A DNA stretch of 64,000 nucleotides from Actinospineispora spinosispora DSM 44797 (GCF_000429025.1 NZ_KE386839.1:1-64000), one strand, 5' to 3'; numbered from the stretch's first letter, positions 29,049 through 38,159 are shown. Notes: generated by a model not told the origin, from the letters alone. Program-made: numbers and translations.

Positions 29049-29208
29049 TGTCCTGAGTCGCAAGTTCGTGTGCTGAGTCCGGTGATCCAGATGTCGTCTG
29101 GCAAGGCGCCGGAGGCAGCTCGTACCGGGGTACTTGCAACGACGGCGCCGCCGCCAGGCGGCATCTGGGCGCCGGAATCAGCGCGCGGACTTCCGACTCG
29201 GGACACTA
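29046..29208. repeat. 163-bp inverted-repeat (MITE-like) element
   Basis: Left arm from 29046 and the reverse complement of the right arm ending 29208 match over about 66 bp at roughly 80 percent: TAGTGTCCTGAGTCG against TAGTGTCCCGAGTCG, then CCAGATG and GGCGCCG blocks. About 30 bp separate the arms. The first and last three bases supply the TAG stop codons of the plus-strand kinase and the minus-strand peptidase. No ORF inside. Confidence 0.88.
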
Positions 29209-30891
29209 GGCGCCCTCGGCCAGCAGGTGGTCGGTGAGGAAATCGACCACCGTGCGGACGAAGAGCGCGCGGTTCGCCAGACCGTGAATCTCGTGGCCCT
29301 CGTCGGGAAACAGCAGCGAGCCGGCCGGGGTGCCGAGCTTGCGCAGAGCGGCCAGCACCTGCTCGGCCTCGGTCAGCGGCACGTTCGTGTCGTGGCGGCC
29401 GTGGACGACCAGCAACGGCGCGGTCAGCTGGTCGATCCGGCGCAGTGGCGACAGTTCGCGCAGCAGCTGGCGGTCTGCGTGCGGATCGCCGTACTTGCTG
29501 GTCGCCGCGTCGGCGATCCAGGGCTCGGTGTCACGGAAGAACGTCTCCAGGTCGGCCATGCCGCACACGTCGACGCCCGCCCGGAACAGCCGCGGGTAGC
29601 GCACCAGCGCGGCCAGGGTCAGGTAGCCGCCGTAGGAGCGTCCACTCACCGCGATCCGGTCGGGCGCGGCCAGGCCGGATGCGCCCAGGAAACGTGCCGC
29701 CGCCGCGACGTCGGCGATCGCGGCGAACCGACGTTCGCCGTTGTCCGCGTTGACGAACGATTTCCCGTAGCCGGACGAACCCCGGACGTTGGGTGCGAAG
29801 ACGCCGATCCCGGCCGCCGCCAACGACTGGCACAACGGCGCGAAGGTGGGCCGTTCCTGCGCCTCGGGCCCGCCGTGCAACCAGATGACCGCCGCGCCGG
29901 TCGCGTTCGGCGGCGAGTACCACCAGCCGGACAACTCGAGGCCGTCGTCGGCGGTGAACCTGTGCGGTGCCGGCTCGACCAGGTCCGGACGGGGCTCGGC
30001 CGGGAACAGGGGCCTCGGGGTCGTCGTTCGGCCGCGCAGCGGGAAGCGCATCAGGTGCGAAGGCTGGGCCGGACCTTCGGCACGCACCAGCAGCCAGCTG
30101 AGGTCACCGGCGAACGACACATTGTTGATCACCGGGCAGGGCGGTCGGAGCGTCCGTCGCGTGCCGGAGACGGTGTCGAACAGCTCCAGCTCGCTGCGGC
30201 CCTCGACGTTCCACACCACCGCGAGGGCGCCTCCGCACACCGCGAAGACGTCCAGGTCGGCGTCGGGACGGGACGCCAGCACGGCATGCCGGGCGTAGGC
30301 GTCACGACGCAGCCCGGCCCGGCCGAACGGCAACGTCAGCAGCGCCGGCCGGTCCCTCCCGCAGTCGGTGTGCACGTACAGCCGTGACCCGTCCACGCTG
30401 AACCGGGCGTCGGCGACGGTGGCGTCGGCTCCCGGGAGCACCGGAGTCGCGCGGCCGGTACCGACGTGCACGAGCATCAGCTCGCGCACACCCCGCCTGC
30501 CGACCCTGACGACCGCGAACCGGCCGTCCGGGCTGAACGAGCACACCACCGCGGCGGGCCCGCCGATCAGCCGGGTGCGCCGGCCACTCGTCGGATCGAC
30601 GAGGAACGCCGTCGGTCCGGCGCCGCTCCGGTCCGCTTCGCTGATCCCCAGCCCGCTCGCGTCCATGAGCCACGAGCCGAGCACGCCGCAGCGATCGGGA
30701 CCGCCCGCCAGCTCGCGCGGGTCGCTCCCGTCGGGGCGCAGGACGAGCACCCGGGTGTCCTCGCCCCCGTACGGCGCGACCAGACACGCCAGCCAGGCTC
30801 CGTCCGGCGACCAGCTGACCTGCCGGACATGGCCTGTCCCGGTGTCCAGCCGGACCGCGCCCACCTCGACGTCCTCGGTCGAGTCCGACAT
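29206..30891 (-). CDS. S9C-type serine peptidase (acylaminoacyl/prolyl oligopeptidase family)
   Basis: 561 residues from the ATG at 30891. TolB-like propeller (VSWSPDGAWLACLV, FSPDGRFAVVRV), then an alpha/beta hydrolase with Ser in SGRSYGGYLTLA, Asp in VHGRHDTNVP and His in DEGHEIHG. No signal peptide. The frame stays open upstream to the stop at 31078-31080 and encodes a clear extra propeller blade (GLSPDGGLLAYISDRDG, WIAPM) without any ATG, GTG or TTG; the only start-like codon is a CTG at 31068 preceded by AGGTAGGA. The true start may therefore be noncanonical, or the 5' end is damaged. The stop codon is provided by the adjacent inverted repeat. Confidence 0.85.
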   Translation of the reverse strand: MSDSTEDVEVGAVRLDTGTGHVRQVSWSPDGAWLACLVAPYGGEDTRVLVLRPDGSDPRELAGGPDRCGVLGSWLMDASGLGISEADRSGAGPTAFLVDPTSGRRTRLIGGPAAVVCSFSPDGRFAVVRVGRRGVRELMLVHVGTGRATPVLPGADATVADARFSVDGSRLYVHTDCGRDRPALLTLPFGRAGLRRDAYARHAVLASRPDADLDVFAVCGGALAVVWNVEGRSELELFDTVSGTRRTLRPPCPVINNVSFAGDLSWLLVRAEGPAQPSHLMRFPLRGRTTTPRPLFPAEPRPDLVEPAPHRFTADDGLELSGWWYSPPNATGAAVIWLHGGPEAQERPTFAPLCQSLAAAGIGVFAPNVRGSSGYGKSFVNADNGERRFAAIADVAAAARFLGASGLAAPDRIAVSGRSYGGYLTLAALVRYPRLFRAGVDVCGMADLETFFRDTEPWIADAATSKYGDPHADRQLLRELSPLRRIDQLTAPLLVVHGRHDTNVPLTEAEQVLAALRKLGTPAGSLLFPDEGHEIHGLANRALFVRTVVDFLTDHLLAEGA

Positions 30892-31109
30892 CGGGGCGAT
30901 CCAGAGCGCGGGAAGCCCGTCGCGGTCCGAGATGTAGGCGAGCAGCCCACCGTCGGGAGACAGGCCGGCGCCGTGGCAGCCGGCGGCGGTCAGCCACCCG
31001 GGTCCGGCGCCGAGCCGCTCGGTGACAGTGCCCTCGATCGTCTTCTCCCGCTTCGCCGTCTCCCGCAGTCCTACCTGTCACAACGCGGTGGACCCTCATC
31101 TGGTGTGGG

Positions 31110-33671
31110 TCAGCGCAGGATCCAGGTGTCCTTGGCGCCGCCACCCCTGGACGAGTTGACGATCATGCTGCCGGACGGCGCGACCCTGGTCAGCGCCGCG
31201 GGAGCCACTTCGGGGCTCTTACCGTTGAACACGAAGACACGCAGGTCGACCGCGCGCGGCTCGATCCGGTCGCCCGCGTACGTCGGATGGGTGGACAGGC
31301 GCACCAGCTCCTGCGCGACCCACCGGTCCGGCTCGGCCCTGATGCGCTCCGACACCTCCGCCAACGTCCGAGGATCGGCGTGCGGACCGATGACGATGCC
31401 CGCGCCGCCGTAACCGTCCACCGGCTTCAGCACCAGCTCGTCGACCCTGGCCAGGACCTCGGCGCGCTGTTCCGGGTCCGCGCAGTGATAGGTCGGGACG
31501 CTCGCCAGCAGCGGACGCTCGCCCAGGTAGTAGGTGATCATCGCGGGCAGGTAGGCGTACACGGCCTTGTCGTCGCCGATCCCGTTACCGAGCGCGTTGA
31601 CCACGCTGACCGTGCCGCCCGCGATCGCGGCCTTGATGTCCTCGCCGAGAGGCTGTCCGTCCGCGCCCTTCGCGGCGAGGAGGTTCTTCTCGTCCATCCG
31701 CCGATACAGCACATCAAGGCGCTGCGCCGGACGATCCCGTTCACAACGCCAGACGACACCGTCACGGACGACGATCTGCTGAGGTGTCACCAGCGCCGCC
31801 GCCATGCTCTCGGCGAGCAGCTGGTGCTCGTAGTAGGCGGAGTCGATCGGCCCCGCGGACAGCAGCGCAACGGTTCCGTCCGGCCCAGCGCACGGGGGCA
31901 TGGCGTCGAGCAGCATCTTGTGCAGCAGCTCGGGTACGCCCTCGACCGGGACGACACCGGCCGGCGGTTCCAGCTCGGGAAGCACACTGCGAACCAGGCG
32001 CCTGCTGGTGATGGCGTACCCGATCCCGGACGGAACCCGCAGGTTGTCCTCGAGCACCAGCCACTTCTCGGCGTGGTCGCGCACCAGGTCGATACCGCTC
32101 ACCGCGGCCCTGGCCAGCCCCGGCCGGGCGAGCTTGCCGTGCTCGCTCCAGCCGTGCTCGGGAGTCGCCAGTGACGCGGGAAGCACTCCGTCGGCGATCG
32201 CCGCCTGCTCGCCGTAGATGTCCGCGAGGAAGGCCTCCAACGCACGCACCCGCTGGGTGAGGCCCGCCTGCAGTGTCGTCCAGTCGTGGGCGGTGACGAT
32301 GCGCGGGATGAGATCGAGCGGGAACAGCCGGTCCTCGCCGTGGTCGCTGACCCGGAACGTCACCTTCCGTGCACGCTGCTCGGTGTCCCGTTCGACCTCG
32401 CGCAGGCCGATGCCGTCCAGACCGATCCGGTCCAGCGCCCGGAACAGCCAGCCGTAGTGCGGCAGCACCCGCCCGCCCAGCGCGACGACCTCGTCGAAAC
32501 CGGTGGGCTCGTAGCCGCCGAGCACCGAGGGCAACCGGGGTGGCGCGGACGGCGGCGGCGTGCGTGGCTGCGGCTCGCCCAGTGTCTCGGCGAGCAGGGA
32601 GTCGACCACGTCCCGGTACTCGCCCCGGCGCCCGAACGACCGGCGCTGACGTGCCGCGGCGCTGCCCCTGGCGAGTGCGGCACCGGCCAGCTCGTGCACC
32701 TGTGCCCAGTCACCCGCCTCCTCCAGCGGTTCGCGCAGCGTCATGAGCAGGGTGTCCACCATGGACGACACGGGGACCAGCGCGGGTCCGCCCTCGTGGT
32801 TCAGGTCGACGAGGTCGCTCTCCAGGCCGGAGCGGGCAGCGCGCCAGGTGGCCGCGCGCAGCAGCTCGTGCCGGATACCGGGCATCGGCGCGCCCGCCTC
32901 GTGCTCGTCGCGGGCCCTGCTGACCAGCGCCCGGAACAGCCCGGCCAGCACCACGACGGTGTCGACCGACGGACAGGCATCGCAGACCCGCAGCTCCACG
33001 GTCGGCACGTGCGCCGACGGACGGACGTCGAAATAGACCATCCCGGGGTCGCTGATCGTGCCGGACGCGACCAGCGCCTTGATCAGCGCGTCGTACTCGG
33101 CGGCACTCGACATCGGGGCCGGCGGGCCCGCTGTGGGCCAGCGCTGCCAGACCAGCGTGCGCGAGCTGGCGTAGCCGCTGTCCGCGCCCTGCCAGTACGG
33201 CGAGCTGGCGGACAGTGCGAGGAACACCGGCAGCCACGGCGCGATGCGTTGCACGACGGAGATCGCCAGGTCGCGGTCCGGCATGTCGACGTGGAACTGG
33301 ACACCGCAGATGTGCTGCTCGCGCACCAGCATCTGGTATTCGCGCTGCATGTGGGCGTACCGGTCGCCGTGGGACACGTCGTTGTCGGCCGGATTGGTCA
33401 GCGGGACCGAGCCGGCCGCCACGATGCCCAGCCCGAGCGGGTCGGCCGCCGACGCGAGCTCGGCGCGCAACCGCACGAGGTCGGTCCGCAGCTCGTCCAA
33501 CGTGCGGCAGGGCGAGGTGTTGGTCTCCACGAGGGAGCGTTGCAGCTCGGCGGAGAACCCCTCTCCGTCGAGCCTGCCGAGCAGCGCATCGACCTCGGGC
33601 GCGGCCTGGCGCGTCGCCAGATCGACGACGTGGAACTCCTCTTCGACCCCGATGCGCGCGACCACACTCAT
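31110..33671 (-). CDS. Fusion protein: carboxylate-amine ligase (GCS2/YbdK-like) plus circularly permuted type 2 ATP-grasp
   Basis: 853 residues. Residues 1-360 belong to the glutamate-cysteine-ligase 2 family (GVEEEFHVVD at 8-17, SLVETNTSPC, GVQFHVDMPD). After a Pro-rich linker with a tri-Pro run near 370-385, residues 390-853 match the circularly permuted ATP-grasp type: GYEPTGFDEV, LEDNLRVPSGIGYAI, VSVVNALGNGIGDDKAVYAYLP, LVLKPVDGYGGAGIV. Both parts form amide or peptide-like bonds using ATP; the substrate is unknown. ATG at 33671. The gene is probably transcribed upstream of the S9 peptidase, 38 bp before the CTG and 218 bp before the ATG. Confidence 0.9.
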   Translation of the reverse strand: MSVVARIGVEEEFHVVDLATRQAAPEVDALLGRLDGEGFSAELQRSLVETNTSPCRTLDELRTDLVRLRAELASAADPLGLGIVAAGSVPLTNPADNDVSHGDRYAHMQREYQMLVREQHICGVQFHVDMPDRDLAISVVQRIAPWLPVFLALSASSPYWQGADSGYASSRTLVWQRWPTAGPPAPMSSAAEYDALIKALVASGTISDPGMVYFDVRPSAHVPTVELRVCDACPSVDTVVVLAGLFRALVSRARDEHEAGAPMPGIRHELLRAATWRAARSGLESDLVDLNHEGGPALVPVSSMVDTLLMTLREPLEEAGDWAQVHELAGAALARGSAAARQRRSFGRRGEYRDVVDSLLAETLGEPQPRTPPPSAPPRLPSVLGGYEPTGFDEVVALGGRVLPHYGWLFRALDRIGLDGIGLREVERDTEQRARKVTFRVSDHGEDRLFPLDLIPRIVTAHDWTTLQAGLTQRVRALEAFLADIYGEQAAIADGVLPASLATPEHGWSEHGKLARPGLARAAVSGIDLVRDHAEKWLVLEDNLRVPSGIGYAITSRRLVRSVLPELEPPAGVVPVEGVPELLHKMLLDAMPPCAGPDGTVALLSAGPIDSAYYEHQLLAESMAAALVTPQQIVVRDGVVWRCERDRPAQRLDVLYRRMDEKNLLAAKGADGQPLGEDIKAAIAGGTVSVVNALGNGIGDDKAVYAYLPAMITYYLGERPLLASVPTYHCADPEQRAEVLARVDELVLKPVDGYGGAGIVIGPHADPRTLAEVSERIRAEPDRWVAQELVRLSTHPTYAGDRIEPRAVDLRVFVFNGKSPEVAPAALTRVAPSGSMIVNSSRGGGAKDTWILR

Positions 33672-33748
33672 GGGTGAAACCTAAGAGGGTGTTATCTCAG
33701 TGGGGTTACTGCCGTGTTACCCGCGTAGTCAAGTGCGGGCCACTGAAT

Positions 33749-34555
33749 TCATCGGACGCGCAGGGCCGTGCGGGTCGTGTCCTCGGGGTACGGGCTCGCC
33801 GCCACGGCGGCTTCGACGTCGAGATCGCCGGTGGCCACCGACCGGTACAGCTCGGCGATCGCGGTCAGCTCCCGGTGCTGTTCCGACGCCTCGGCGCGGG
33901 ACATCGGGTCACCATGGCCGGGCACCAGCGTCGTGACGTCCAGAGCGAGCAATGCCTCGACCGCGGCGGGCCACTCGAGGGGCAGCGCATCCCCGAAGTC
34001 CGGTGGCGCGCCGTGCTCGACCAGGTCGCCGGCGAACACGACCCGCGCATCCGGCACGTGGACCGCCAGGTCGTGATCGGTGTGACCGAGGCCGGGATGC
34101 AGCAGGGTCACCCGGCGGCCGCCCAGCTCGACGCCGAGCGGCGCGGTCACCTCGGTGTCCGGTGACACGATCTCGGCGGTGCCCAGTGCCTCCGCGACGG
34201 CCGGCTCGCCACGGGCCCGGTAGTACTCCGACCACTCCGCGCGTTGCGCCTCGGCCGTGGCGCGCAGCGTGTCACGGCATCCCTGGTACGCGTAGATCGG
34301 TGTCGTCGGGCTGACGAACGCCGACGTACCGAAGCAGTGGTCGAAATGAGCGTGGGTGATCGCCACCGCGAGCGGCAGTGACGTCAGCTCCCGCACCGCG
34401 GCCGCCAGCTCGGCGCCCTGGACCGCGTCGCCCCGGGTGTCGATCACCAGCGCCCGGTCGGTGCCGCACACGAGCCCCACGGTCAGGTCGAGCTCCTGGT
34501 AGCGGCGCGCGAAGACGCCGTCGGCGAGTTCCAGCCACTGACCCGTCACGCTCAT
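33749..34555 (-). CDS. Metallo-beta-lactamase-fold hydrolase
   Basis: 268 residues. Metal-binding motif THAHFDHCFG (HxHxDH type, with Ala and Phe in the variable positions), then GLGHTDHDLAVHV, FAGDLVEHG and LVPGHGDP, the full MBL-fold set. Reaction unknown; glyoxalase II, lactonase or general hydrolase are all possible. ATG at 34555 (MSVTGQWLEL); an in-frame start at 34612 would run into the divergent rpiB start. The two genes are separated by only 30 bp. Confidence 0.85.
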   Translation of the reverse strand: MSVTGQWLELADGVFARRYQELDLTVGLVCGTDRALVIDTRGDAVQGAELAAAVRELTSLPLAVAITHAHFDHCFGTSAFVSPTTPIYAYQGCRDTLRATAEAQRAEWSEYYRARGEPAVAEALGTAEIVSPDTEVTAPLGVELGGRRVTLLHPGLGHTDHDLAVHVPDARVVFAGDLVEHGAPPDFGDALPLEWPAAVEALLALDVTTLVPGHGDPMSRAEASEQHRELTAIAELYRSVATGDLDVEAAVAASPYPEDTTRTALRVR

Positions 34556-34585
34556 GACGGTAGGCGACTGGTTGGATGTGCATCT

Positions 34586-35059
34586 GTGCGCGTCTATCTC
34601 GGATCTGACCATGCCGGTTTCGAGCTGAAGTCACAGCTCATCGAGCACCTGAACGCCACGGGCGTCGAGACGGTGGACGTGGGTGCCACCAGCTACGACC
34701 CCGACGACGACTACCCGCCGTTCTGCCTGGAGACCGCTCGCCGGGTCGTGGCCGAACCGGGCAGTCTCGGCATCGTGCTCGGCGGCTCCGGCAACGGCGA
34801 GCAGATCGCGGCGAACAAGGTCCCCGGCTGTCGCGCGGCGCTGGCCTGGAGCACCGAGACCGCGACGCTGGCCCGGGAACACAACAACGCCCAGGTCATC
34901 GGCGTCGGCGCCCGCATGCACAGCGAGGAAGAGGCCATCGCGATCGTCGAGGCCTTCCTGGCCACCCCGTTCTCCGAGGGCGCCCGGCACGCACGACGGA
35001 TCGCGCTGCTCGCCGACTACGAGGCGACCGGGAAGATCACCGGTCTGCCGGGGAACTAG
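34586..35059 (+). CDS. rpiB: Ribose-5-phosphate isomerase B
   Basis: 157 residues. LacA/RpiB fold: VYLGSDHAGFELK at the start, IVLGGSGNGEQIAANKVPGCRAALAW in the middle, and REHNNAQVIGVGAR. The GSGNGE form, with Glu where E. coli RpiB has its catalytic Cys region, is the mycobacterial type. It interconverts ribose 5-phosphate and ribulose 5-phosphate in the pentose phosphate pathway. GTG start. The nei gene begins directly after the stop codon, so the two are co-transcribed, as Rv2465c and Rv2464c are. Confidence 0.95.
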   Translation: MRVYLGSDHAGFELKSQLIEHLNATGVETVDVGATSYDPDDDYPPFCLETARRVVAEPGSLGIVLGGSGNGEQIAANKVPGCRAALAWSTETATLAREHNNAQVIGVGARMHSEEEAIAIVEAFLATPFSEGARHARRIALLADYEATGKITGLPGN

Positions 35060-35872
35060 ATGCCGGAAGGTCACACCCTGCACCGGCTGGCCCGGCTGCA
35101 CCAGCGCCGATTCGGCAAGGCGCCGGTCGAGGTGTCGAGCCCGCAGGGCCGGTTCGCGGCGTCCGCCGGTCTGCTGGACGGCCGCGTGCTGACCCGCGCG
35201 GAGGCACACGGCAAGCACCTGTTCCACCGCTACGGGCCGGACCTGGTGGTGCACGTGCACCTCGGGCTGTACGGCACGTTCACCGAGACCCCGGTGCCCG
35301 CCGAGGAGCCGAGAGGACTCGTGCGCATGCGTCTGGTCGGCGCGACGCACGTGGCGGACCTGCGCGGGCCGACGGCGTGTGAGCTGCTGACCGACGAGGA
35401 GGTCGCGTCCGTTCGTGCCCGGCTGGGCCAGGACCCGTTGCGCCGCGACGCCGACCCGGACCGGGCCTGGGACCGCATCTCCCGGTCCCGCACCTCGCTG
35501 GCCGCTCAGCTGATGGACCAGAAGATCATCGCCGGGGTCGGCAACGTGTACCGCGCCGAGCTGCTGTTCCGGCACCGTCTCGACCCGATGCTGCCCGGCC
35601 GCGCGTTGGACCGCGAGCTGTGGGACGACATGTGGACCGACCTGACCGCGTTGATGCGCGACGGCGTCCGCAAGGGCCGCATCGACACGGTGCGACCCGA
35701 ACACGAGCCCAAGGCCACCGGCAGGGCACCGAGGGTCGACCGGCACGGCGGCGAGGTGTACGTCTACCGGCGTGCCGGGCAGCCCTGCCTGGTGTGCGAC
35801 ACCGAGGTACGCCGCGCGGACCTGGCCGGCCGCAACCTGTACTGGTGCCCCACCTGTCAGCCCGCCGCCTGA
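35060..35872 (+). CDS. nei: Endonuclease VIII-type DNA glycosylase (Fpg/Nei family)
   Basis: 270 residues. After Met the mature N-terminus PEGHTLHRLA carries the catalytic Pro and Glu of the Fpg/Nei family. DQKIIAGVGNVYRAELLFRH is the helix-two-turn-helix, and CLVC...CPTC near the end is the zinc finger. Excises oxidised pyrimidines and nicks the abasic site by beta/delta-elimination. It starts immediately after the rpiB stop. Corresponds in position to mycobacterial nei1, Rv2464c. Convergent with the next gene, 13 bp away. Confidence 0.93.
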   Translation: MPEGHTLHRLARLHQRRFGKAPVEVSSPQGRFAASAGLLDGRVLTRAEAHGKHLFHRYGPDLVVHVHLGLYGTFTETPVPAEEPRGLVRMRLVGATHVADLRGPTACELLTDEEVASVRARLGQDPLRRDADPDRAWDRISRSRTSLAAQLMDQKIIAGVGNVYRAELLFRHRLDPMLPGRALDRELWDDMWTDLTALMRDGVRKGRIDTVRPEHEPKATGRAPRVDRHGGEVYVYRRAGQPCLVCDTEVRRADLAGRNLYWCPTCQPAA

Positions 35873-35885
35873 GCCGGCCGGCGGG

Positions 35886-36653
35886 TCAGAAGAAGCCGCC
35901 GCCGTTGTCACCGCCGGTCCAGTCGCCTCCGGCGTCACCGAAACCGCCGAAGTCGCCGAACCCGCCGACGTCACCGACCTGGTCGGCTCCGAACGCGTCC
36001 GCCGCCCCGAGTGCCTGGGCGTCCTGGAAGCCGTCCGCGTACGCGGCGCCGTCCATGCCGCTGAACAGCGCGTCGAACAGCACGAACGAGCCGACACCCC
36101 ACGCGCCGGCTACCAGCGCCGTCTTCCACCACGGCTCGGAGTACCAGCCCGCCGGCACCTGCCGGCCGGCCACCGTGCCGCCCGGGTAATAGTGCGAGTT
36201 GCCGACCGACGGGCTGGGGGACGCGCTGTAGCGGTGCCCCTCGACCTCGACGTCCCGAGCCTCGGTGACCGAGCCTGCCCGCCGCTGACCGGGCAGCGGA
36301 GGCAGCTCTGGCCCGGGGTCCAGTCCCATCGCGGTGCGGGCCGCGCGAACGTAGTAGAGCCCCTCGTACGCGGTCTCGGTCACCTGGCGGCACTGGACGA
36401 CCGTGCGCGCCTGGTCCAGCTGGGAACCGGCGGCGGTGTAGCGCTCGGACGCATCGGCCATGGCCTGCCGCGATGCGTCGTCGGTGCCCTGCAGGTTGAG
36501 TACCGACCCGCCCAGTCGCTCGACCCAGCGTCTCGCCTCGGACCGTGCGTCCTCGAGATCACGGGTCCGGGTCTCGGCGCGTTGCCGGGACAGGAACACC
36601 CCGCCGGCGACCAGCGCGACCACCAGAAGCAGAACCACGAGTGTGCCACCCAC
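35886..36653 (-). CDS. Membrane-anchored protein of unknown function with Gly/Asp-rich tail
   Basis: 255 residues. N-terminal helix GTLVVLLLVVALVAGGVFL, a charged helical part (RDLEDARSEARRWVERLGG), then HYYPGGTVAGRQVPAGWYSEPWWKTAL and a second hydrophobic segment, ending in a GGFGDFGGFGDAGG repeat and FF. The GTG at 36653 follows GGAGG; the frame runs back to 37553 but that extension overlaps mobA antisense-free in another frame and has no domain. I do not recognise the family with certainty. Confidence 0.7.
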   Translation of the reverse strand: MGGTLVVLLLVVALVAGGVFLSRQRAETRTRDLEDARSEARRWVERLGGSVLNLQGTDDASRQAMADASERYTAAGSQLDQARTVVQCRQVTETAYEGLYYVRAARTAMGLDPGPELPPLPGQRRAGSVTEARDVEVEGHRYSASPSPSVGNSHYYPGGTVAGRQVPAGWYSEPWWKTALVAGAWGVGSFVLFDALFSGMDGAAYADGFQDAQALGAADAFGADQVGDVGGFGDFGGFGDAGGDWTGGDNGGGFF

Positions 36654-36706
36654 GACGGCCACCTCCTGCCCTGTCGAACGGCTGAGGCCCCGGCCCGGTT
36701 CCCGCG

Positions 36707-37483
36707 CTAGTCCAGCTCGACGCGGTCTCCGCTCACCAGCGGGCGTTCGCCCTCGCGAGGGACCGGGGCGGGAGCGCCGACGGCGGTCGCGGCCTCGGCC
36801 AGGGTCGCCGCCTCGACTCGATGGGCGCGGCCGAGATGAAGCACGGTCACCACCGGCCCCGGGCGGGCTCTCGCCGCACGGTAGTCGTCGGGGGAGTTGA
36901 CGTTCACCACGGAGTCCAGACCCGGATCCAGCTCCGCGAGGTCGCTTCCGGCGAGCAGCGCCGCGCCGTCCAGCTCGCGGACCCTGCAGCGGTCGAACAG
37001 CGCCCGCAGCCGCCACTGCTGGGCCGACGCCATGTCGGTCAGCACGCCGGCGAGGCTCGTCCGATACGCCGCGGCCAGCGGCTGCGGGAAACCCCCGAGA
37101 TGCGGGAGCGCCACCTCGTGGTCGTCGTCGAGCAGACCGAGCAGCCTCCGGACGTAGGCGGGGTGCAGGAACGGAAGGTCGGTCGCACAGACGAAGGCGG
37201 TCGTGGCACCCGCCGCCGACGCCGCGGTGAGCCCGGTGGCCAGCCCGAGCACCGGGCCGCGCCCGGGCTCCGGATCGTCGACCACGGTCACGGCATGGTC
37301 GAGCCGGGGCAACGGCTGACCGGCGGCGCGAACCACGACGACCGGCCCCGAGACGCTCCTGGCCAGCACATCCGTGGTCCGCCGCAGCAGCGTCGAGCCG
37401 TGCCATTCCAGGTCGGCCTTCGGCGTGCCCATGCGTGAGGACCGGCCGCCGACCAGGACGACACCCGCCGCCGTCGCGTTCAC
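36707..37483 (-). CDS. mobA: Molybdenum cofactor guanylyltransferase-like NTP transferase
   Basis: 258 residues. Nucleotidyltransferase start VVLVGGRSSRMGTPKADLEW (residues 8-27) with the MobA-type GGxSxRMGxxK loop, then PEPGRGPVLGLATGL, CATDLPFLHP and NVNSPDDY. It should add GMP to molybdopterin. An extra C-terminal 50 residues (VTVLHLGRAHRVEAATLAEA) resembles a truncated ubiquitin-like MoaD/ThiS segment; this is unusual. GTG start shares one base with the TetR stop (TAGTG), so the two are coupled. Confidence 0.85.
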   Translation of the reverse strand: MNATAAGVVLVGGRSSRMGTPKADLEWHGSTLLRRTTDVLARSVSGPVVVVRAAGQPLPRLDHAVTVVDDPEPGRGPVLGLATGLTAASAAGATTAFVCATDLPFLHPAYVRRLLGLLDDDHEVALPHLGGFPQPLAAAYRTSLAGVLTDMASAQQWRLRALFDRCRVRELDGAALLAGSDLAELDPGLDSVVNVNSPDDYRAARARPGPVVTVLHLGRAHRVEAATLAEAATAVGAPAPVPREGERPLVSGDRVELD

Positions 37484-38124
37484 TACAACCCCAGTTCGAT
37501 GATCTCCAGCAACCGCTCCGCAGTGTCGGGAGCGATCGACGGGTCCAGCTCACGAAGTGGTCCGTCGAGCAGCAGAATGGCCAGGCCGTGCACCGCCGAC
37601 CAGGCGATGAACTCAGCGCCCTTCCGGCGAGCCGGGCTCAGCGAACCCGCCGCGACCAGCTCGTCGAGCAGCGCGTTGAGCAGGCTGAACGCGGTGTGCT
37701 CCGCGCCCTCGGTCGGCGGGTCGAGTGAGCGTCGCAGCTCCTGCGGCACCGAGTACGCGGTGCGGAACAGGCCGGACTCCTCGACGGCGAAGCTCAGGTA
37801 GGCGTACCCCGCCGCGCGCATCCGCGCCCGCACCGTGGCCACCGGGTCCGCCAAGGTGGGCAGATCGATCAGGGAGCGCCGCATGGCGCCGGCGAGCTCC
37901 GACTGCGCGTGGGTGCAGACCGCGGCGAGGAGCGCCTGACGGTCGGCGAAATGGCGGTACGCCGCGTTCGGCGCGACGCCGACCCTGCGCGTCGCCTCGC
38001 GGAGCACGACCGCATCGGGCCCGCCGTCACGCGCGAGCTCCACACCCGCCTCGACCAGCGCCCTACGTAGGTCGCCGTGCCGGTACGTGGCGCGTGCCGC
38101 GGGGGTGGTCCGAGCGTCGGTCAT
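37483..38124 (-). CDS. TetR-family transcriptional regulator
   Basis: 213 residues. N-terminal helix-turn-helix at about 14-62: LRRALVEAGVELARDGGPDAV, ATRRVGVAPNAAYRHFADRQAL. The C-terminal ligand domain has the WHG-like WSAVHGLAILLLDGPL motif. ATG at 38124. Transcribed with mobA and divergent from the DUF899 gene; the shared region contains a TTGTG...CACAA inverted repeat that fits a TetR operator. Confidence 0.9.
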   Translation of the reverse strand: MTDARTTPAARATYRHGDLRRALVEAGVELARDGGPDAVVLREATRRVGVAPNAAYRHFADRQALLAAVCTHAQSELAGAMRRSLIDLPTLADPVATVRARMRAAGYAYLSFAVEESGLFRTAYSVPQELRRSLDPPTEGAEHTAFSLLNALLDELVAAGSLSPARRKGAEFIAWSAVHGLAILLLDGPLRELDPSIAPDTAERLLEIIELGL

Positions 38125-38140
38125 CCGGTCCTTCCAGTGG

Positions 38141-38159
38141 TGTCCGCAACTGGCGGACA
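38141..38159. promoter_or_regulatory. Inverted repeat TGTCCGC-N5-GCGGACA
   Basis: Perfect 7-bp arms in the divergent region, 17 bp upstream of the TetR start. Candidate second operator or hairpin. Confidence 0.35.

Noticed and set aside
36654..37553. Long upstream extension of the Gly/Asp-rich membrane protein
   Set aside because: It overlaps mobA in another frame and is Arg/Gly-rich with no domain; the GTG 36653 with GGAGG is better.
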